From: Blastomussa wellsi
Lineage: Eukaryota; Cnidaria; Anthozoa; Scleractinia; Plerogyridae
NCBI GenBank assembly: GCA_947652115.1
Contig: OX393572.1
Span: forward strand, 10,052,136 to 10,116,135
Length of the DNA: 64,000 bases
Reading direction: 5' to 3'
The number at the start of each line of letters is the position of its first letter. The stretch's first letter is position 1. Below the pieces are notes generated by a model. The model was not told the origin of the DNA and did no database searches. It saw nothing but the letters and a program-made list of their open reading frames with translations. Position numbers and translations under genes: made by a program. Of the stretch, positions 1-10,381 are shown in pieces.

Positions 1-149
1 GGTGAAGAAAATGACCAAATTTGAGAGCAAGGAGTTTGTAGAGACAAGCGGACGAGCCAGAGGAGGCTGCTGGATTAACAATACTCGAAATAACAGTTTC
101 AGAAGCAGCGATGCTCCTGTAAAAGATATGAATGGTTATGTCCAGAAAC

Positions 150-1345
150 TTGTGCGATGGAAAGCTTGAACATTTCGAAAGTATTCTAAATAGGTCAGAA
201 CCTCTATGGCTGGCACATATCCCATCGGCAGGTGAGGATCTGGCCATCTACATAGATCCACCCACCCTGGAAGAGGTGAAAGCAGCCATCAAGGCATTGG
301 CAATGTAGAGCGGCGAGGCAGGCAGAGCAGATGGAGGGACAGCAAAAATGCTCAAGACTGACCAACTTCATTGATTTTGGGAAGGCGATTGACAGCATTC
401 GCTGAGACTCCCTTAGAAGATCTTTAGGCACTATAGAATCCCGTCAAAGCTGGTGAATTTTATCACAATGCACAGTGACTTAAGTCCCAGGTGATTTGCA
501 ATGCAGTGCTGACAATGCCTTCAATGTGACTACCGGCGTGAAACAAAGCTGTATCCTCTCACGCTTTCTGTTTATCCTGGAGATCGACTTGATCATGAAA
601 CAAGTGACTTGTAATGGAAGAAGAGGGATGAGATGGACATTGACTACTGCCTTGGAAGAGCTTGATTATGCAGATGACATTATGCTGCTTTCCCATCGAT
701 GCCAGGATATGCAGGCAAGGACAGACAATTTGCAGCTACAGCAGGGAGCTTAGGCCTTGTGGTCAGCACCAAGAAGACCAGACACTTAAGGATAAACAGC
801 AGAACCAACGAAGCCATAATCCTGAACGGGGAAGCGATAGAAAACACTTTACAGCGGAGATGGGGAGGAAGAGATACAATCTCAGATTTCAAAGGCAAGC
901 CAGACCTTTGCCTCACTTCAGAGCGCTAACAGGAATATCAGCCAGAAAACCAAGATCGGATTCTTCAAGAGCAATGTCTTAAGTGCTCTACTGCATGGCA
1001 CAAAATCTTGGAAGATGACCGAGACCATCAGCCACAAACTAAAAGTCTTCCAGAATTGATGCCTGAGAAGGATTCTCCGCATATTTTGGCCAAACACCAT
1101 TTCAAACTATGAGTTCAGGAAAGTTCAGGGAAAGAGTGCTTAGTATGCCACCAACAGCACTTCTGAGAGTTGCCCTCAGATGGAACCCTGATGGCCACAG
1201 AAAGAGAGGAAAGAATCATGGGGGAGGACAGTGGAGAGAGAGATGGAGGTGGACACAGGCCACTTGGATCGATGAGCAGCTGACAGAAATCGGCGGTGAT
1301 CTCTCGCTGAGGCCTTTTGTGCATTTATCCACAGAGAGGAGTAAA
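150..1345 (+). mobile_element. Degenerate LINE (non-LTR retrotransposon) reverse-transcriptase remnant
   Basis: Pieces of one LINE ORF2 can be followed in shifting frames. Around 165-300 a segment reads LEHFESILNRSEP then PPTLEEVKAAIKAL, the linker ahead of the RT domain. At 496-753 the RT core ends in YADDIMLLSH, the catalytic YxDD box. At 760-930 follows STKKTRHLRINSRTNEAI and LNGEAIE, then near 960-1095 LSALLHGTKSWKMT and CLRRILRIFWPNTISN, and at about 1160-1270 RWNPDGHRKRG with a Trp-rich tail. The order matches the C-terminal half of LINE proteins that are often mis-annotated in marine invertebrates as craniofacial development protein 2-like. Several stops and frameshifts make it dead. 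It lies downstream of the last visible receptor exon, so it probably sits in that gene's next intron. Confidence 0.85.
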
Positions 1346-1588
1346 CAATATTTGCCTCAGTCAATTCAATATACTCGTTACATTCAAGTAGCATCCACCC
1401 ATCCCCCACAAGGAGAACAGAAACAATGCTTTCCTTGATGAGGAGAAATTTTCTGACATTTTTAATCAGCTTTGTTTTTTCCATTGATCTCTTTGTTTCT
1501 GAGGTACCACAGAATTCAGAATTTACATGTAGCTAGCTGACTAGCACTTGAGCAACTGAATGGTTACTGTAGTAAACTGATTACTCAC

Positions 1589-1722
1589 ACTATTGTCTGT
1601 CCATCTGTTGGGAACTAAAGGCCTTCTCTCCTGTTCAATGACAACTTTCTTCATTTCATCATAGCTTGGGTTTGCTGGAACCATGTCATAATACGGTAAT
1701 TCATATGGCTCTGGCCCTACGC
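1589..1722 (-). CDS. Receptor exon: kinase C-lobe segment
   Basis: A 134-base exon (acceptor tttttaag, donor gtgagt) that completes the split glycine codon and reads [20 protein letters not shown], then a segment ending in PLVPNRW. This is the type I receptor C-lobe region (Y-x-x-P-Y-Y-D and RP-x-x-P-N-R-W). It leaves in phase 0, so one more exon with the final helices and the stop is expected further left; it is not in this window. Confidence 0.9.
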
Positions 1723-4700
1723 CTTAAAAAGAAAACATGTACTGGGTACTAATGGTCGCCTATTCTTTGTAACAAAAACTTTTGTGACCTGTTCAAAAGT
1801 TGGATCCAAAGGCAGCACATCAAAATATGGCACTCAATACTCTTCATGCAACCACTTCCAAAATAATTCAACTAAGTATCTTAAACTCTAGCTCAGAATT
1901 AACCTGTGATCAGGCATCTTTTTTATCTCAGGCTAGTTCAGCGGATTGAATGAAAAATCTTCACGCCTTCTTTGGGAGAATCAAAGAAGCACCCACCCTA
2001 CTGAATAGTAAAACGACCTACAAACAGCCTACACTTCTGAAAACCACAGTTTGACTAACAACATGATCTGAACTGTTCTATACCAAGTAAATACACTTGA
2101 CAAAAACTTACCATCGGCTGTACACCTTCTTGTTATCTCCCAAAGCACCAAACCAAACGAGTACATGTCTGCCATCTTAAATGCAGCAAACTTTCTAGAA
2201 TCCAGTGTGTTATCTAACACTTCTGGTGCCATGTATCTTTTAGTTCCTACTCTAGTGTTTAGTATGACATCAGCGTCTTCATTTTTTGCAGAATACTTTA
2301 CTGCAAGTCCAAGATCTGCTATGCAACAGGTTACGTTTTCTTTCACTAAGATGTTCTTACTCTTGATATCACGGTGTGCGATGGATGGTTTTCCCTGTTC
2401 TCCATGGATTACAGTGTGAAGATGAGTTAGTCCTGCAGAGGCGGACAATGCAAGTTTGATCATGGTCTCCTTGCTAAAGGTGTGATGCTGTAAGAAATCA
2501 TACAGCGATCCATAAGGGTGATAATCTGTTATTAAATACATTTCTGTCATTTCTAGGAGTTTTCCGACAATGTCTGAGGCTATGAATCCAAGAATGTTCT
2601 CATGGCGAAGTAATACTATTTGATAGATTTCTTTTTCCCTTTGCCAAGAGGATTCGCAGTGGGACAGAAACACTTTGACTGCTACATCCTCTCCGTGCCA
2701 TTTTGCCTGAAAAACCTTGCCATACCTTCCTTCCCCAACAGTTCTGATAAGGCTTATGTCTTTAGCAATTGTTCTCTGCAACTATAATAAACAAAATGAT
2801 CACAAACAGGGTACTATAAGTGCGGTAACAGACAAAAGCGACAAGGCATAACGCTACATTATACAGCTATTTCAGTTAACATTGTTCGATATCGATCAAA
2901 GCTTCAAACTTACACAAAAAGGTACTTTGGGAAGAAGAAGGCTGCAGTAAATACTGAACACTAAGTAATATATCAAGTATGAGAGACAGTGTTTTATCAC
3001 ATTTCTGAGCTCCAAGAAGAAATTGAAAATACAAACTTTGTTCCCCAGAAGAGATCCTAGGAATATATAATGAGGTTGGAAAATTTCTTGACGAACTTTG
3101 AGGTGCTTGGAAATGTGATGAAACACTCACTGAAGTGTTTCAGTTTGGTATATCTTCTCGATCAAAGCTAAAACAATAGAGAAAAAGGAGAAATAAAATC
3201 ACACAAATCTATGCTACCAGTAATTATAAAGATCAGATTTCCAAACCACGGTCCTCCAACATCATTAATAGAAATAGCTGTACACCTCAACAACATGACA
3301 TGCATCAGACTGCAGTGCAAATCCATTTAAAGCTCTCAAGACAGACTGTACATCGCCTTACCAAAAGTGCATGGCCAGAATCACTAGCACAGCTCTGGTC
3401 TTTTCCTACAGAAGCATGTGGGTTCTCTACATCAGCATCAGGGCAAGCAGGCATTCTGTATCATGAAGACAAAATATAAGATTAGTGGAAAAACCATCCC
3501 ACAGCTGGGGAAAAAAGAAACACTTCAGTTCACCCAAACAAATCTCAATCACTTTAGGCAAATAGATGGTGGGGTGCCAAAACACCTTCTATGGAAGGGG
3601 GATGGATATATGGAACAAAATGTTCAGCTGTAAAACATGTACTCAATTTACCCAATTTTGATTAGAAGTGAGGAGAACTGCAGGCAAGTGGCGACTGATG
3701 TTCAAACCTTAGATTCATACCTTAGATTTGGGCATCTACCGTTCTTGTGTTGCTGTTTCTGTAGTAGTTGATATATGAAGCACACAACAATAATGCCAAC
3801 TATGAGGACAGCTATTGGAGCAAGGATACTCAGAAGGATAAAGTCTGTGCTTTCACCTCTATAAGCTTTGCTAGGGGAAGATAGTGCTGTTTGGAAGAAA
3901 AGTTACATGCATGTTAACTGACGCTTTCCATTAACCTTGATGTTACCCAGCTGGATGCCACAAGGATTAGGTATTCTCTTTTTTTGTGGCTAAGGAGAAA
4001 CTGGCTCAGTGGATAATTCAGTATGAACTTTTACACAATGAATCTGGAAATTTGACAATGGTCATCAGTTAGCAACCCCCCCCCCCCCCTCCCAAAAAAA
4101 AGTAACAGCTTTCCACAATCTTGGTTAACGTGCTGCCAGCTAATTTACTAGCTGTTTCATTAAGAGCCTTTGATTTGCTTGTACATGCATGTACTATACA
4201 TGTGGGTAACTAATCGTCTTTGTAATACTGCATGTCCTACAAGTAATAAGGACTGTCACTCACTGAGACAATTTTGAATTGATCCAGTAATACATAGATT
4301 TTAGCCAAGCCTAAAAGCGGAGCTCCACTATTTGTTCTTTATAATTTGCCTAATAATTGGGACTGTGATCCAGTAGAAATTATTTACTTGATCAGAGTGC
4401 ACAATATGGTCATGATCAGCAGATACCTCATTTGACAGCTGTCATTTGATCATAAAATGATGCAGGATGAAGTTAACCTCAATGCCAACCAAGGCTTATT
4501 CAGGGGTTTCAAAACAAGGCAGTGACTGCCACAGTTCCACCAGCTACTTGACTATTATGCCACCGGCTACTCTGGTCATAGCAATCAGCTTGTGACCAAA
4601 AAAGCTCACCTATAACAGCCACTTACTCTTCCAGTCGACTAAACCTTCTTCAAAACATTTTGAAACCCCTGCCTATTTCTGGAGTATCGGGTCTCCCCTT

Positions 4701-5715
4701 CCTGTCCCCCAGAGTCTGCACGGACAGACATTTGTATGGTCATGTAACTACCAAATTTTCTCAGCTTGCAGAATGTTCAAAATTTCTTACCCATGGTGCT
4801 CTGCTGCTGCATATTGCGCAATGGAGCTCTGCTAATACCACTGGTGAAAATCTTCAAAGGATCTTGTAGGATCTTATAAGATCCTTAAGGTTCTGTCAAA
4901 GATCCTCAAAGATAAGGATCTTTTAAGGATCCTTTAAAGATCTTTAAGGATCCTTACAAGAGTTTTAAGGATCTGTCAAAGACAAGGATTTTTCAAGGAT
5001 CTTGTAAAGATCTTTGAAAGATATTCAAAGATTTTAATGGAAAGGTGGCTTGAGGTTCCTGCAAGTTCCTGCAAAGATCCTTCAGATTCTGCTAAGATCC
5101 TCCAGGATCAGCTAGGATCTTGAAGGATCCTCAAGGATCTTTGCAGGGACCTCAAGGATCGTTGCAGGGACTTTGCAGGGACTTGAAAGATCTTGACAAG
5201 ATCCTACAAGATCTTTGAGGATATGGATGAAGATCCTAAAGGATCCTCACCAAGATCCACGTAAGATCCTCACAAAGATCTTAAAAGTTTAAAGATCCTT
5301 TAAGGATCTTCAAAAGATTTTTCACCAGGGACACTTTACATTTGATTTCAATCCCTTGAGAAAGAGACTGAATACCCTCTTACCCATAGTTAATTACACA
5401 TGTATGGGTAATAAGAGGGTAACTTGGTCTTACCTGACTGTGTCGTTGGAAATGAAGGCGTGACATTCCAATTACACATATCTTGGTCACAACAGTAAAC
5501 TGGATCTTGAGCATTCTCACAGGTTATTCTGTAGTGTATACCATTTCCTATACACCCTCTTTTCACAATATACCCAGTTTTCTCATCATCTGGTTTTAGC
5601 AATGTAAAGCAACCAAATACTGCCTTGCATCTGCCCCAGTCACAATTATCAGTACAAGCACATTCCATGTCATCACGGCATTCCAGGGGAGGTGTCTTTC
5701 TCACATTGGTTTGTC
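1589..5715 (-). CDS. Type I TGF-beta/BMP/activin receptor serine-threonine kinase (partial gene, 5 exons)
   Basis: Five minus-strand exons join in frame: 5434-5715, 3721-3886, 3362-3455, 2112-2781 and 1589-1722, every junction GT-AG with matching phase. They encode, in order, a cysteine-rich activin-receptor ectodomain, one membrane span, a GS box and most of a kinase domain. Type I receptors are phosphorylated on the GS box by a type II receptor and then phosphorylate R-SMADs. The kinase has the type I hallmarks [20 protein letters not shown] and a DLG in place of DFG, and resembles the BMPR1/ACVR1 group most. Missing are the upstream exon (it must end in phase 1 and carry the signal peptide) and the last exon, which should lie left of the window. 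No stop is seen in any exon, so the gene looks functional. The GS box and L45 loop are divergent (see findings). Confidence 0.92.
2112..2781 (-). CDS. Receptor exon: kinase N-lobe and catalytic loop
   Basis: A 670-base exon starting TTG CAG AGA after acceptor tttattatag and ending in phase 1 before gtaagt. Exon-relative residues: glycine loop GEGRYG (16-21), ATP lysine K36 in VAVKVF, helix-C glutamate E51, catalytic loop HRDIKSKN with D138 and N143, DLG aspartate D156, and activation segment [12 protein letters not shown]. All catalytic residues are present. The TTG is only the first exon codon, not a start. Confidence 0.93.
3362..3455 (-). CDS. Receptor exon: juxtamembrane segment with GS box
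   Basis: Ninety-four bases, acceptor atgatacag, donor gtaagg; phases fit both neighbours (1 nt, then 31 codons). It ends [11 protein letters not shown] and joins the next exon's LQRTIAKDI. This occupies the place of the GS box, usually TTSGSGSGLPLLVQRT. Three serines and the LLxQRT end remain, but the Gly-Ser ladder and the Leu-Pro pair are lost. Confidence 0.8.
3721..3886 (-). CDS. Receptor exon: transmembrane segment
   Basis: Acceptor ccaaacag ends at 3887; donor gtatga follows 3721. It enters on the codon split left by the ectodomain exon and leaves in phase 2. It encodes about 55 residues with one hydrophobic helix ([20 protein letters not shown]) followed by the basic stop-transfer stretch QKQQHKNGR. 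Confidence 0.85.
4077..4100. repeat. Poly(C)/poly(A) run in receptor intron
   Basis: An uninterrupted C run followed by CTCCC and a short A run. Similar G or C runs of 8 or more bases recur across the window (8826, 11178, 11945, 17885, 28549, 36411, 63174). Confidence 0.7.
4848..5330. repeat. Degenerate GATC-rich tandem array (AAGGATCTT-like units)
   Basis: About 480 bp in the intron between the ectodomain and transmembrane exons consist of imperfect repeats of AAGGATCTT/AAGATCCTT, dozens of copies with variable spacing. Each unit contains the palindrome GATC, so the array reads alike on both strands and can form many small hairpins. It has no coding potential. Confidence 0.8.
5434..5715 (-). 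CDS. Receptor exon: activin-type three-finger ectodomain
   Basis: Acceptor at 5716-5717 (ttattcatag) and donor gtaaga after 5434; enters with 2 nt of a codon and leaves in phase 1. It holds ten or more cysteines and closes with CCDQDMCN, the CCx4CN box of activin/TGF-beta receptor ectodomains. The open frame continues 5' of the acceptor into a hydrophobic stretch, but that stretch has no ATG before an in-frame stop, so the acceptor is preferred as the exon start. Confidence 0.88.
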
Positions 5716-5800
5716 CTATGAATAAACACAAAGCTGTTACTGTTAGTATAATAATGCACAAAAGATTAATTGCCCATCACCTGTCCTAAGATTCTTCTTT

Positions 5801-6372
5801 AACCCATTCACTCCTCAACCGGTCTAAACCGGCCATGACAGACATTGACCTTTGTTCCACTTCTTACTTCATCAGCTTTGACCAAAATAGGAATCCCCCA
5901 GTTCTGCAAGAGGGAAAGAGCTTTCCAATGATACCCAGATGATTGGGCTAATGGAGCTTGAAATATGCACGAAAACGCTTTCAAATTTCCGTCAAAAACT
6001 ACGAGGACAATTTCCCTCACTTACCCTTGGCTACTCCATGTTAAGTATTTCCCGTCTCATTGATGCTTTCTTGGCAATTCTTGAACCAAAAGCAAGCCAA
6101 GTAAATGGCCAACAAAAGCAAAAAAGAGATGCGAGAAAAGGAGAAAGGAAAAGCGAAAAACAAACAAAGAAAATGATAAGCCTTAAGAGGTGGGTCATGC
6201 CTGAGCTAAAATGTTGTTAAATGCGATGCTAGTGAAAAGAGGCATGTCTTTATTTTGCAAATGCATTTTGGAGAGATTTGAAGCAGATTTAGCCTATAAC
6301 CGACTAGAAAATGTTCAAAATGTCTTAAAAAAGGTTTTTTGCAAGTATCCCTCCAGGAGTCAATGGGTGAAT
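5801..6372. mobile_element. MITE-like element with AACCCATTCACTCC inverted ends
   Basis: The left end AACCCATTCACTCCTC and the right end AGGAGTCAATGGGTGAAT are imperfect inverted repeats about 570 bp apart. The interior includes a Lys-rich open stretch near 6080-6220 but nothing recognisable as a gene. It lies upstream of the first visible receptor exon. Confidence 0.6.
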
Positions 6373-7926
6373 AGCTCCTAATACATATCTGAACAAAAAT
6401 AGTGACAGATTGATTTAGTCACAAAATAGCACGAATCAGCGGATTCACATACCCCTATTCACGCCCCCTCCTCTAATGTCTGGTCTCCCTTAGTCCAGTT
6501 CTGCCCCCTCTCTCTGTCATTTAACACTATGCTCTCGGTAGACAGGGTCCAGGGACAATTGTGTGCGCATGCTCGCGATGAACCAATCACACGCCACCTT
6601 CAGAACAAAAGGTCTAGACAGATGTCAATCATCTCCACCTCTTTGCCCAAAGCTTCATGAAAACAAATGTGTTCATTTGTCTCCAAACTACAAAATATAT
6701 TGACTTTCCAATGTTTGAAGATACTGTTTGACTACATCAAAGGTAACGAGAAGAATGACTGCCACACAATAATGTCCTAGAATTCCTGTGAAAATCATTT
6801 TTCGCTTACTGTGAATGCCATCTGATTGGCTGGTGGCACATTCTGTTGACAGATATCCCAGTAAAGGCGAGATACGTTTACAAATCTTTAAATGGTGAAA
6901 ACTTGCTTTTTTGGGGGACCTCCAACCAAGGACAAACAAAGAGTATTATGGTATTTTCTGAAGTGGCCTATAATTGATTGTTTGTTTACAATGGTCCCGA
7001 AAAGCCCCATTGGGGAGTGGAAATTAAGTAATTATTATTGTTATTGTTATCACTATAACTATTAGTCCAAACTCATGAATAATTCATCAAGTAAAATGAT
7101 CATGACAGGTTAACAATAACATTGAGGTCCCTTGTTTTATGTGTCAAATGATTCTATGAGTCACGAGTAAAGGAAGTCAAGGTGATTTTTACATAAAGTA
7201 GGTTGCCAGCATTATGCATATTGAAACACGGTTTGCCTGTATACAAACTAGCTCAGAAGTACTCCACGTCGCTTATGGTTAGTTCCACTCCAACTTGCTT
7301 GCGGTTAGTTCTACTCAGGTTTGCTTGTGGTTACTTCCATTAATTGGTCTGCTGGTGGTTAACTTTCATTTGTTAGTAAGGGCAGCACTACTTTCAAATT
7401 GATAACCATAATTTAAAATTTGACTCGTTGATTCGTGACTCATATGCATGACTCATTGATTCATTCATGAAAACTTTACTCTCTTAGCAATTTCACACAG
7501 CAAAATGTAAATTTATTGAAATAATGGGAAAAATTAAGAGTTGACAAAAAGCTGAAGAAATACATAGATACCAAGTCTCATGCTTTTCGACCAAATCTCG
7601 CACAACCATGCCATTCAGACAAAATATCACTCCACAAAATCTGGAAATATCATCCATTTTGGGTTTCTAATTTCCATTCTGTCCCAAGCCTTACATTGTC
7701 AGGCAAGATGAACTTGCACCCAGACCAGACTCCAAATATGACGTAACAAATTTTTGAAGAGACAAGAAAATCTATCTTCTTTTTCGGGGAAGTATTAATA
7801 AATGTTGGAGATTCTTCTGGTTTTGATCTGAATTTCATCGAACTAGCACAACTATTTAACCCTATTTGTTTTTGAAATAATCTTATTATCCAGAAAATAA
7901 CGCAGCATCACACCTGGGTCTCTGTA
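6373..7926. other. Non-coding stretch, probably receptor first intron
   Basis: No exon or gene recognised. It contains weakly repetitive GGTTAGTTCCACT-like units near 7260-7370 and ordinary AT-rich sequence. The receptor's signal-peptide exon may lie here or further right but could not be identified by phase and splice signals. Confidence 0.4.
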
Positions 7927-8115
7927 AAATGAAGGCCGGATGGCGGCGGATGGCGGATGGAAAAATGCGGATCATAAATGCGGATGGATAACAATACTAA
8001 AATAAAATAAATACTGAAATGGGGATAAATGGAAACCAATTTTCATTGTTATCCATCCCAATTTTGTCATCCGCATTTTCCATCCGACATCCGGCCTGCA
8101 TTCCGCCTTTCATTT
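7927..8115. mobile_element. Fold-back element (GCCGGATG inverted arms)
   Basis: The left arm (AATGAAGGCCGGATGGCGG, then TGCGGATGGATAACAAT) is mirrored by the right arm at about 8045-8115 (ATTGTTATCCATCCC, then CATCCGGCCTGCATTCCGCC). Two arms of roughly 70 bp enclose a short AT-rich loop. Confidence 0.7.
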
Positions 8116-8483
8116 CTATTCAACCCGGGATTCAAATGACCCGCGGAAACTGCACAGTGGAATTTTCAACAAGAAATGGACAACAACCACTTCCACTGAA
8201 TGGCAATAATACATAACAATAGCTTACCTTAAGTACATATAGCTCCCTGAACAAGGTAAAGGTGCAAACACACACACCATAAATGAAAACATTGACCCAT
8301 GTTGTACGGTACACTGCGCCGTACGCGCTGGAGAATGACCTTTGACGTAATGCGATGTTGGGCCAATCAAAACGGGCGTTCTATCTTGGTAAAGAAAGTT
8401 CGAAGGCGCTAGATTCCGAGATCAACTAACCTGCGGGAGGGCATGATCGCAGGTTAAGATCAACAGGAAGGCTCCCCGAACTT

Positions 8484-8681
8484 AGCCTGCGTAGCTGGCG
8501 GGATTCGCGGCGAAGTGCTTTTGTTTTCGGGGAGGCCGTCGTCGGAGCGGCAAATCCGTGGAGAGATTAGTGAGGGGTCGAAATTTCCACTCGCGCGGCT
8601 TCGCCGCTGGACCTCGTGGGCTTCGCCCGCGAATGCTGATTGAGTAGCTCGCACCCTCAAATCCCGCCGGCTACGCAGACT
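8484..8681. mobile_element. MITE, about 200 bp, TA-flanked
   Basis: The ends GCCTGCGTAGCTGGCGGGAT and, on the opposite strand, GTCTGCGTAGCCGGCGGGAT are 21-bp inverted repeats with two mismatches, flanked on both sides by TA. The GC-rich interior also contains the small hairpin GCGGCTTCGCCGC. The open frame across it is a by-product. Confidence 0.8.
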
Positions 8682-8958
8682 ACACCAAACACACGGGCGT
8701 CGTTTTGGAAACGTGGTAAAAATTAGCCCAATTATGAGGGTCTCCCAGGGGGAATCTTGTTTCCTGTGTTCCCGAAATTCTTTCATACTTGTTACATGCC
8801 TTGCTAATTTGCTCGCCCTTAACAACCCCCCCCCCCCCCACCCTCACCCACAAAAAAATATTTTTTTCAACGTACTATTGAGCAGCATCGGATAGAAACA
8901 ATCTTGTTTACTCAGGGAGTTTGACAAGGTTGCTACAGGGAACTTATTCTCGCTTATA

Positions 8959-9241
8959 TACTAATTTGATAAGAAATAACACGCAATTAACTGCGGTGAT
9001 AAACATGACGAGCAATGAAAATGTCAGCAGCGAAAAGCTTTATCATTATTAGTTTGCATGTTTTTATATGCAAATGTTTTCATCTATCTTTCTTCAAAAG
9101 TTAATTAGTTACTTATAATTAAATTTAGTTGTTAATACTTTTCTCAACGATCACTTTTTTCTCCAGTAATGCGTTTGCTCGTTAATAGTTATGTTTATCA
9201 CCGCAGTTTGCGTGTTATTTCTTATCAAGCTACTAATTTGT
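8959..9241. mobile_element. Fold-back MITE
   Basis: Arms of about 60 bp at 8959-9025 and 9185-9241 are inverted copies (CTAATTTGATAAGAAATAAC and the segment TGCGGTGATAAACAT). The loop of about 160 bp is AT-rich. Confidence 0.7.
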
Positions 9242-9400
9242 TGAAGTAATGCACAAGCTGTACCTTTTAGTCCCCCACACCTCTTGGGCCGGGATGACTC
9301 TCGGGCGTTAGGATTTTTTGAAAACCAACTGCCCAATATTTCGGTTAGACAAAACTAACCTTCTTCAGGAGCTTAAATAGCTAAGTAAAAATGGAAATAA
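9242..9400 (-). mobile_element. Penelope-like element 3' tail (fragment)
   Basis: On the minus strand the sequence CTGAAGAAGGTTAGTTTTG followed by AACCGAAATATTGGGC resembles the stop-codon/3'-tail region of Penelope-like elements, where a hydrophilic tail runs into an E-x-x-R-N or TEIL-type ending. No endonuclease or RT domain is present here, so the assignment is tentative. Confidence 0.4.
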
Positions 9401-10058
9401 ACTTGTAATTGGTTAAAATATTTACGAAGATTTATGTATTTATGAAAAGAAAAGTATTTACAGCGTCCTCAAATAGCACCTCAGTGATAAATACATTGAT
9501 GGTCACGCCTATCCCATAAACTGAGGTCGTTGAACTAACTAGCTAGTAATGGATCCAGCCGATGCTGAGTATTTACTAACCTTATATATTGTTATTTATT
9601 TTTCCGGGATGTAATTTTCGCGATTGCAAAAAAATCGCGGAATTAGCAAATCAAATCAATCGTGAAAGTTAATAGCGCGAAATTCAATACAGTGCTCTTA
9701 AAGCCTTGTTACAAACCGTAAATTGAGAAACTTTTATAATGCTGACGTACCTTCGTATCTTAAGTTATGTTCAATGTTATTAAAACATGGCTGGCCTTCG
9801 GAAATGTTCGCCAAATGAAATTTAGTTCCTTACAAAGCGATTTTACTGGGAAATTGCTGAAAATGCGAGCTTTGAGTCTGCGCAAAGCGCTGGAAAACGT
9901 ATGTGAGTGAATCGTGATTGATTTTCAATTGGTTTAATCAATAGTGCGAATTTTTTTAAACAATCACCGAGATTGGCAATGCAAAACAAAAGCAACCTTG
10001 AATTAAATTCTACATTCGAGTGAAAATCGCTCTGTTGACGCACTTATGGCGTAGTTTA

Positions 10059-10066
10059 TGACGTCA
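10059..10066. promoter_or_regulatory. Palindromic CRE (TGACGTCA) upstream of EF-hand gene
   Basis: A perfect 8-bp cAMP-response element consensus lies about 130 bp upstream of the start codon at 10192. CREB/ATF factors bind such sites in animals; use here is inferred from position only. Confidence 0.45.
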
Positions 10067-10191
10067 CAAACGTAATAAAATAATTAAGAAGTAGAGGTGA
10101 TGGTTCTTTGGTGAGGTGAACCTAAATATGTCGATCAACAATCACAAATGAAATTGCGCTAGGAAATTAATCCAAACGTAATCTTCGGAAA

Positions 10192-10381
10192 ATGAGGCGA
10201 GTCCGGCGCAATGCTTTTGCTCTGAGTAAAAAAGGAGATGCTTGCCAGGATCTGCCTCCGCCAGATTATCCACAAGGGGTCTTTAATATGGTACCTTCAA
10301 GTGATGAAGTTGTTCTACACGGAGAAGGTGAAGCCAGTAGGAGCTCGTCCTCACCACACTTAACAGAAGAACAGGTTCAAG
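10192..10381 (+). CDS. EF-hand gene exon 1 (start)
   Basis: ATG at 10192, 63 codons plus 1 nt, ending ...EEQVQ before gtataa. The earlier GT in CAG|gttcaa is also possible, but only the later donor restores the conserved EEQVQAFREVFDLFD reading with exon 2. Confidence 0.8.

Noticed and set aside
5716..5761. Hydrophobic extension ([15 protein letters not shown]) as the receptor signal peptide
   Set aside because: No ATG before the in-frame stop a few codons upstream; a good acceptor (ttattcatag) lies at its end.
8226..8314. Minus-strand ATG frame with hydrophobic stretch and a gtaagc donor, as first exon of the receptor
   Set aside because: None of its three frames joins the ectodomain exon in the needed phase 1 without a stop.
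8460..8825. 121-codon minus-strand frame
   Set aside because: It spans the GC-rich MITE at 8484-8681 and has no homology.
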